From Onchidella celtica (taxonomy: Eukaryota > Mollusca > Gastropoda > Systellommatophora > Onchidiidae), in contig OZ007582.1 of NCBI GenBank assembly GCA_963931925.1, forward strand, positions 24,524,224-24,588,223: 64,000 nt of DNA. Reading direction: 5' to 3'. Below the pieces are notes generated by a model. It had not been told where the DNA came from, ran no database searches, and saw only the letters and a program-made list of their open reading frames with translations. Position 1 is the first letter of the stretch. Every line of letters begins with the position of its first letter. The translations under genes and the position numbers were made by a program. Below are positions 57,359 to 64,000 of the stretch, one piece after another.

Positions 57359-58964
57359 CAACACACATAGAAAAAAATAATAAAAACATTATTAGTAACC
57401 CAACTGGCACTGACAGATGGTGCAAGTCCATCATCCACTTCACATAAAACTAAATAGGCACTAAATTTTTTCGCCTCATGAATTCCACCTGTCCAGATCC
57501 ACTTGAAATGTTACAGAATGCTAACCAGTAATATACATTAATAACAATAAGAACACGAAATCATCTTATTTACTCTTGAAAATAAAAAGAAATATAAATA
57601 TAAGAATCATCATCATCACCTTGGAATAATACAAAGATATAAGAAGGAGTGTAGTAACGGCAGCAACATGTGTGTGTATCACCTATGTACATGTAAATGA
57701 AATGTATTAAATCTTTTCAACTATTCTTGTAGGAACTGGACAGAAAGCTTTAGTGAAATAGCCTTGACAGTTGAGTAGACGGACAGAGTAAGTCCACTGA
57801 GACAAAAGTAGTGCATTGTAAAAAGTAAGATCTATAGCATGTTAAGGCAAAATTCGATCGATCATGTTGCAGTTAAAGAATTTCTTGTTAGTGAATACTA
57901 TTCTTTGATAGCTTATTTGTAGAAAGATATACATTTCATGTACCTTATGGTTTAAGACACTGATTAGTTTACAAGGCATTTGAAAGATTGAACTTACATG
58001 TTATAGTGAATAAGGGTTTGTCACTTGCGAGTGAAATAAAACATTTTTTTTAAAGACCTTGTCCGTCTTTACATTCCTAAGCTTGACACGTCCCTTGCCA
58101 GAGGATTTAACAACTGTGTATTCGCACACAAAAATACTCTAAAATGACTTCATTTTTATGAGTGTGTTAATTATTTGATCCATTGAGACTAAGTGTATGT
58201 CAGTGCCAAACAAACAATACAATGCAAATTTTACTCATGGGCAACCAACTATAAAAACAACTGCAACATGACAACGAACGTGAATGAAATGAGGGTTAAA
58301 GTTGATTCATATCAGTTTGAATGGATATTCACCCCATAGCGATAGCATATCAATACATAATAATTCATGTTTTTTCCTCTGAATTGTATTATGATTTACC
58401 ATAATGGAAGTCTAGAATGTAGGTATGTATGTATTACTATGGTGCCCGTTGACAGTGAACAAAAAATGAATTAAACTATGATTGAAATAAACTGTGGTGT
58501 TTAGGCCAAATTATATTCCACCAGTCTAGATTATACTCACATATTCAGGCAAAAATATTCAAGGATAGAACATTAAGTTTTTACAATTTTATTTCACCCG
58601 CAAGTGACATGCCTTTATTCACTATAACACATAATTGCAATCCTTCAAATGCCCTGCAAAGTAACCCAGTGCCTTAAACCATGAGCTACATGAAATATAT
58701 ACCTTTCTACAAACAAGCTATCAAAGAATTTACTAACAAGAAATATTAACGCAACATGATCCATCGAATTTTTGCCGTGACATACTGTAATTACTTTCTA
58801 CAATGCACTGTTGTCTCAGTGGATTTAATCTGTCAGTTTTCACGACGATCAAAGCTACTTTACTAAAGCATTCTATTCAGTTCTACTTGAGTAGGTGAAA
58901 AGATTTAACACATTTTTTACATACATGTATACATGTACTTGGCACACACACATTGCTGCTTATA

Positions 58965-59100
58965 GATAATAATAATAATGGTTGGCATTTATATAGCGCA
59001 TATCCATTTAAAATGCTCTACGCCCTTTACAGAAACAACATGGCAACCACAGAGCAGACTGGAGCGCATGCGAAGCGCTCAACACATTACAATGGTTCTT
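58965..59100. repeat. Short dispersed repeat with ATAATAATGG..ATATAGCGC
   Basis: AATAATGGTTGGCATTTATATAGCGC followed by GCGAAGCGCTCAA is a motif pair I associate with a widespread invertebrate repeat. It is absent from the matching part of element A, so it is an insertion. Confidence 0.45.
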
Positions 59101-59241
59101 TCTCTCTCCCTGTCTCTATCTCAGAGCAAATTGTAACGCAGCCTGTTAGGCGCAGTTTACAACTCACAACAGTTCACAACTCAAATAATATTTGAATATT
59201 TATTAATAATAATATTTATTTAATAATGAATAATAAATTTT

Positions 59242-59572
59242 GTTGTTGCTGGTGGGGGGATCATATGGATAAATTTTAATCTATTAATTTCAATTTTGCC
59301 AGGGCAGCGGCCTGTTCGGCCTGCTCTTTACGATTTCCAACTGCCAAGGTATCTATAACGTGCGCAACGTGCGCAACGTGCCCAAGGGCCCTCCGAATTT
59401 TTCGTCCTTATCTGAGAAGACTAGGTACTCGATCCTACCCTCCAATAGGATCAGGGACTTGAAAATATAAGAAAAATCACAATGTCCAACATGCCTGCAC
59501 TGCCCGGGTTCAAAACCCGGGACCCTTGGCATGAGAGGCGAGCACCTTGCCTCTAGACCACATTGTCCCCCA
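59242..59572 (-). mobile_element. tRNA-derived SINE, copy 2
   Basis: Same layout as the copy at 45450-45779: minus-strand start GGGGACAATGTGGTCTAGAGG with an A box, then GGGTTTTGAACCCGG in place of the B box (damaged), then the shared body. It contains a duplicated GTGCGCAAC unit near 59360. It is nested in foldback element B. Confidence 0.85.
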
Positions 59573-61713
59573 ATTTCTAGAATGATGTGTAGGTCATTTT
59601 TACATTCCCTCTTATCTTAATAATATTCCAAGATGATGATGATGATTCTGATATTGGTTATATTCTCTTTATTTTCAAGAGTAAATAAGATGATTTCGAG
59701 TTCTTATTTTTATCACTGTATATTATTGGTTAGCATTCTGTAACGTCTCAAATTGCACCATCTGTCAGTAGTTGGGTTATTAAAATGTCGTTGTTGTCGT
59801 TTTCTCTGTGTGTTCTTTCCCGGCCTTTTCTCTCTGCATTATTGTTACTTTATATGTAGATCTAATTGTTCTGACATATCAAGCACATTTCTGATTTTCA
59901 AGAATTAAAATAAAATTCAGATAACTTTACTCTTATGAATCTTATATTATTTCATATCTTGCCACTAAGTATATGTCAGTGGTGCCAAACAAAAAAAATA
60001 AATAAATACATATGTTTATCTCATGGACAACTAATTATAAAAAAAAGAAAAGAAACAATAATAATACCAACGGACACAAGTAAAATTAGTGTTGAAGTCT
60101 AATCATATCAATTTGAATGGATTTTCAAACCTTTTGTAATGCTTTTTACCGCATGTTTATTTTCTCTTTAATGCATCATAATTTACAACAGTCAAGAATG
60201 TATGCTCCAGTATGGTACCTGATGACGGTGATAATGAACAATTTAAACTAAAGTTGAAATAAACTGTGGTCTTGACTTGTTTTTAATAAAAAAAGTAGGG
60301 GGTATAATCTGGACTGCGGGAGTATAGTCTGGCCTAGCCCAAAGTATACCCCGGAGTATAAACTGGCCTAGCCCAGAATATACCCCGGGGTATATTCTGG
60401 GCTAGGCCAGTTTAACCCCGGGTATAGTCTGGCGGGGGTATAATCTGGCCTGCTACACCGGTACAACCGCGCACGGACTGACAGAAGGCTCGCCAGCCAT
60501 AAATATAAAACAAATAAGTACATGTAACTAGAATATTTTAATATTAAAAAATCTTAAATAAATAAATATATTAATATACAAACACATTGTTCTGTAAGAT
60601 AAATTTATTTTAGAAATCCTTTTTATCTGCCAGGGCCCACAGACTTTTTCTGCCGGCCCAGCCATACAGACAGAAACAATGGCCTCGGATGCCTATTGCA
60701 CCCGGTGTAGCAGGCCAGATTATACCCCCGCCAGACTATACCCGGGGTTAAACTGGCCTAGCCCAGAATATACCCCGGGGTATATTCTGGGCTAGGCCAG
60801 TTTATACCCCGGGGTTTACTTTGGGCTAGGCCAGACTATACCCCCCCAGTCCAGATTATACCCCCTACTTTTTTTTAAAAACAAGTCAAGACCGCAGTTT
60901 ATTTCAACTTTAGTTTGAATTGTCCATTATCACTGTCATCAGATATCATATTGAAGCATACATTTTTGACTCTTGTAAATTATGACACATTTAAAAGGAA
61001 ATAAACATGCTTAAAAAGCATTGATATACAAACGATTGAAAATCCATTGAAACTGATATGATTAAACTTTAGCACTAATTTTACTTGTGTCCGTTGGTAT
61101 TATTATTGTTTTGGTTTTTTTATAATTAGTTGTCCATGAGTTAAATATGTATTGTAATTTTTTTGTTTGGCACCACTAATACTTAGTAGCTAGGTATGAA
61201 CTAATTATAAGACTCATAAGTGTAAAGTTATCTGAATCTAATTTTAATTTTTGAAAATCAGAAATGTGCCCAAAATATACCCCCCGCCCCTCAAATCAGC
61301 CATGGATAGATGACTAGATCTTCATCCAGACATACTGCACGTTATAACAACAATCCTCTGTAGTGGGACTTCACTGATCCTTTCACAGCGGCCGGGCTGT
61401 CTAGAATGAAACAACAAGTACTGTCCGCACGGTTTGCACTGCATCACGATTCCTACGCTGGCCCTCATTGGCCAGCCCTCTAACGCTCATTAAGGGAGCG
61501 AAAACCTAATCCCCTCTTCAAATTAAAACTGGGGCGATAATATTTCTCCCAAAACCCAATGCCTTTTATTTAACTCTTTACTAGCTACTACTATACATGT
61601 TTACTTTTACTTGTCTTATTATTATCAATATATGAAGATTTCTGTACTTGGTTGTTAACTTCCTATATGCTAATTTGTTAAAAGCTAACAATTGACATAG
61701 CAGACGACAATCC

Positions 61714-61887
61714 TTTAAGGCCACTCTAATAGATATTCTGGTTTTTCACAAAAGTGGTTTTTACTCTGAGGCCAACGTATTTAATCTGCATATCCCACTC
61801 TTTAAGGCCACTCTAATAGATATTTTGGGTTTTCACAAAAGTGGCTTTTACTCTGAGGCCAACGTATTTAATCTTGATATCCCATTC
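61714..61887. repeat. 87-bp tandem duplication
   Basis: TTTAAGGCCACTCTAATAGA starts copies at 61714 and 61801; the pair differs at few positions. Confidence 0.85.
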
Positions 61888-62134
61888 TAGGCTATATTAA
61901 TTAGGTTATTTCCCTTTTACTGTATTTAATTCTGACATCTACTGATCACCCAAGCTAGATCTTTAGACTAGAGTTGACAGCGGGTGTGTCCTCGAATATC
62001 ACCTCTATACTCTCAGAGGTTCTTAAAAAGACTGCCTTTGGTCGTTGGCCTGGGCGTAATGAAGAAATAGCTTATTGAAATCAGCTGGTATTTCAGTAAC
62101 GACTCTTAGGCTGCTTATTTCAGACTGTCTGTGG

Positions 62135-63505
62135 TTGACAGGAGCAGAAGGGCGTCTCTGGAATGCTGCTAAATGGGTGCCGTGAAATTTCCTTTTTCCG
62201 TCAATGGTTTCTTCAAGAATACCGGTACACTAATATTGTCTCCAGCAAACTGAACAAATCGAGACGGGCATAAGTTTTCCGGAACGAAAGTGAAATTGTT
62301 GCAATATCTGTTTATTTGGTACTGTGCGATGCTTGTGTCAATTATCATAACTATTGGAATGGATGGCCATTGCGATGTAAGAGCTGGATTATTAGTGATT
62401 TAGAACGAGTTGCTTGATGCACTGTGAGGCCAAGCCCTATGTGTTTGGTATTAACCTCCGAACTTTTGACGCTGCAAAGACGATGTCTTGGGCAATGCTA
62501 AGTAATCTTGTGTTGTGTAACTCACTGGTTTTCTCTAGATTTTCTGTTGGCACAAAAAATGTTATGTATTTCCAAAAGTAGATACAAGCTATTTGAAATA
62601 ACTTGATGGGCGTGTGTATTATCTGTCCCATCATAAGAGTGGTGTCCTTTTTGTTTTTGTATGTCTTCCCGTACAGCTGCAGCAACATGGTTAATTTGTG
62701 TCAGCAATGTTTCTTCTGCATTTGTGAAACTAGATATAAGCTCTACTTCAGTGCCATCATTTTCGACTTCTCTTGCCTTCACAGCTTTTTCTTCAAACGG
62801 AGCGTTGTTAATGGGGTTTCTTGACCTCTTTTCCTTGGTTCAAACGAGAAAGAAGGCCTGCTAAGGTGTAAATATGCCCATCTTCAAACCCGATATCTAT
62901 TTCTTGAACTAAATCAAGAAAGGCCCTCTCTATGTTTTCCTCATTATTTGTTCCGCTTAAACCACTTTGTTTTGTTGCTTTAGCAAAGTACTTTAAATCG
63001 TACTTTGTGTCGTAGGCTATCAGGTCAAGTCCTGCTGTTCTGCACCTTAATTAATACTTCATTCCTTTCGGCAAAAGTTTGGATTTTGTGCTCGGCATTC
63101 AGTGTCAAGACTTGGTGGAATGGTTGGTTATGCTTCGTCCTCACTGGAAGAAAATACATTTCCCCCAATCCACCTTCGGAACCTTTGTGAAGGAAGTGGA
63201 CGATGTTGATTCCGTTGGTTTTTCAAGAGATGGCTCTCTTATCTGCTCCTTTTCGAGCTTCTTTCTGTCTTTCTATGTTCGTTTTGCTACAAAATGAAGC
63301 ATAGCACTACTTCGAATGCCACATTGGCTGTTTTGCTGGCAAGTCGTGTATGTCGTGTTCAAGTCTTTCGAGGGTTTCTCCATAATGTGTACTTTTTAAC
63401 GCACTCGGTGGTGAAAAGCTGATTACACCGTCCCAATATCCTCTGTAGTTCCAGATATAAGAGTCCTGTCTCTTACTTGACAAAACAAGCATGCAGCCCA
63501 TATTG
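62135..63505 (-). pseudogene. Decayed gene of a large uncharacterised repeat family
   Basis: Minus-strand pieces, in order, joined only by frameshifts: QDSYIWNYRGYWDGV (about 63475), GLDLIAYDTKYDLKYF (about 63030), LVQEIDIGFEDGHIYTLAGL (about 62900), ELISSFTNAEETL, HHSYDGTDNTH, SELHNTRLLSIAQDIVFAAS (about 62510), GLGLTVHQATRSKSL (about 62420), SRFVQFAGDNI (about 62260), ILEETIDGKRKFHGT and LAAFQRR (about 62140). The order and wording resemble, from memory, long uncharacterised proteins of molluscs and cnidarians that occur in many copies. No start, splice pattern or catalytic motif is assignable. It lies wholly inside element C, which suggests that it was or belonged to that element's cargo. 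Confidence 0.65.
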
Positions 63506-64000
63506 TTTTAGAAGGGTATTTTCTTTTCAGTGACAAAGTAGCTACAGGAGCTGGACCCTCTTCTTCCATTCTGCACTGGTTTCGGGCAGACGTCTTCAAT
63601 TTATAAATAATAATAATGATACATGTAATACCTGCGATTCATTGGCGACTTGCAAAAGACGGGAATTCTCTTTATACCTCTTATCAACCCCTTCTTAACT
63701 TGTCTTTCTGCCCCCCACCCCGGCTCATTTCTGTGTCCTTTCCAATGCCGATATGCGGGTTTCCATAGTTTTGCTCGTCTACAATCCCGAAAAATGTCTC
63801 CGAAATAATGAATGCGCGCTTTTTTTGGCGGGGGTATAGTCTGGCCTGCTACACCGGGCTCAGATGCTTGTAATATTGATGATTTGTTTGACGAGTATAA
63901 ACAAGTAAATAAGTAGGTACATTGTTATTAAGTAAACAATAATAAGTCATTACGTAAAAAAAAAAAAATTTGTTGAAAGATTTTCTTACCTGGGGAAATT

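Larger units (their letters stand above)
55602..60461. mobile_element. Foldback element B (4.9 kb) with nested insertions
   Basis: The left end CCGGTGTAACAGGCCAGA and the right end TCTGGCCTGCTACACCGG are inverted. The arms 55602-58490 and 58560-60461 are inverted copies of each other; for example 57860-57960 pairs with 58670-58720. They match the arms of element A in the same order. Perfect 56-bp palindromes lie inside each end (55651-55706 and 60359-60414). Nested within are a solo LTR (56202-57358), a short repeat (58965-59100) and a SINE (59242-59572). It has no coding capacity of its own, and the target duplication is not evident. Confidence 0.9.
60701..63858. mobile_element. Element C of the foldback family, enclosing coding-like DNA
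   Basis: The left end CCCGGTGTAGCAGGCCAGAT and the right end TCTGGCCTGCTACACCGGG are inverted over about 32 bases (one mismatch), including CCCCCGCC. The left 560 bases copy the arm of elements A and B, with a perfect 56-bp palindrome at 60749-60804. A second end-like block, CCCAAAATATACCCCCCGCCC, lies at about 61270, so the left arm may be a separate insertion. The right side goes straight from the short terminus into the minus-strand coding remnant. Confidence 0.65.

Noticed and set aside
59500..59572. tRNA gene on the minus strand
   Set aside because: Same SINE head with a damaged B box.

Overview
This 64 kb window is invertebrate nuclear DNA, most probably from a mollusc and perhaps a gastropod. 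That guess rests on introns with GT/AG borders, a DNase I-family gene and a THAP gene, abundant RTE and CR1-like LINEs, a tRNA-derived SINE, hAT-like and other inverted-repeat DNA elements, LTR retrotransposons and scattered AGATCT-rich motifs. The species is inferred, not proven. Real genes are few and split by long, repeat-filled introns; most open frames in the window are chance or repeat-encoded.

Genes. (1) 4444-4681, minus: first exon of a THAP zinc-finger protein, with a CRE/YY1-like promoter just upstream. (2) 12700-12786, plus: a likely first coding exon with CCAAT and E2F-like sites upstream; product unknown. (3) 20584-27469, plus: five exons of a DNase I-family endonuclease that join in frame and keep the catalytic His, the Asp-Phe-Asn motif, the Tyr-Asp-Arg motif and Ser-Asp-His-Tyr-Pro. 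The N-terminal exons were not found, and a 2.7 kb foldback element sits directly upstream. (4) 36191-38289, plus: a two-exon, about 308-residue multi-pass membrane protein with TspO-like sequence. (5) 43885-44849, plus: two exon-like open frames of an unrecognised gene.

Mobile DNA fills most of the rest. 6.7-14.6 kb: a 23-bp minisatellite, a hairpin locus, a MITE with a 12-bp target duplication, a 2.2 kb hAT-like element with a nested MITE, and an RTE LINE interrupted by a MITE. 16-20.3 kb: a CR1-like LINE and foldback element A. 24-30.6 kb: an 18-bp repeat array grown at a LINE 3' end, and two solo LTRs with target duplications. 40.6-49.8 kb: an RTE LINE with a 613-codon reverse transcriptase frame, a TTAA-flanked MITE, a SINE, a non-autonomous LTR retrotransposon, and a hAT-like element with a transposase-like first exon. 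55.6-63.9 kb: foldback elements B and C.

The most interesting system is the family with termini CCGGTGTARCAGGCCAGA (A, B, C and a lone end at 53571). Its ends carry perfect 56-bp palindromes, and A and B are giant hairpins. Element C encloses a decayed minus-strand coding region that resembles a large uncharacterised protein family I recall from invertebrate genomes. It may be the mobilising gene of an undescribed transposon group.
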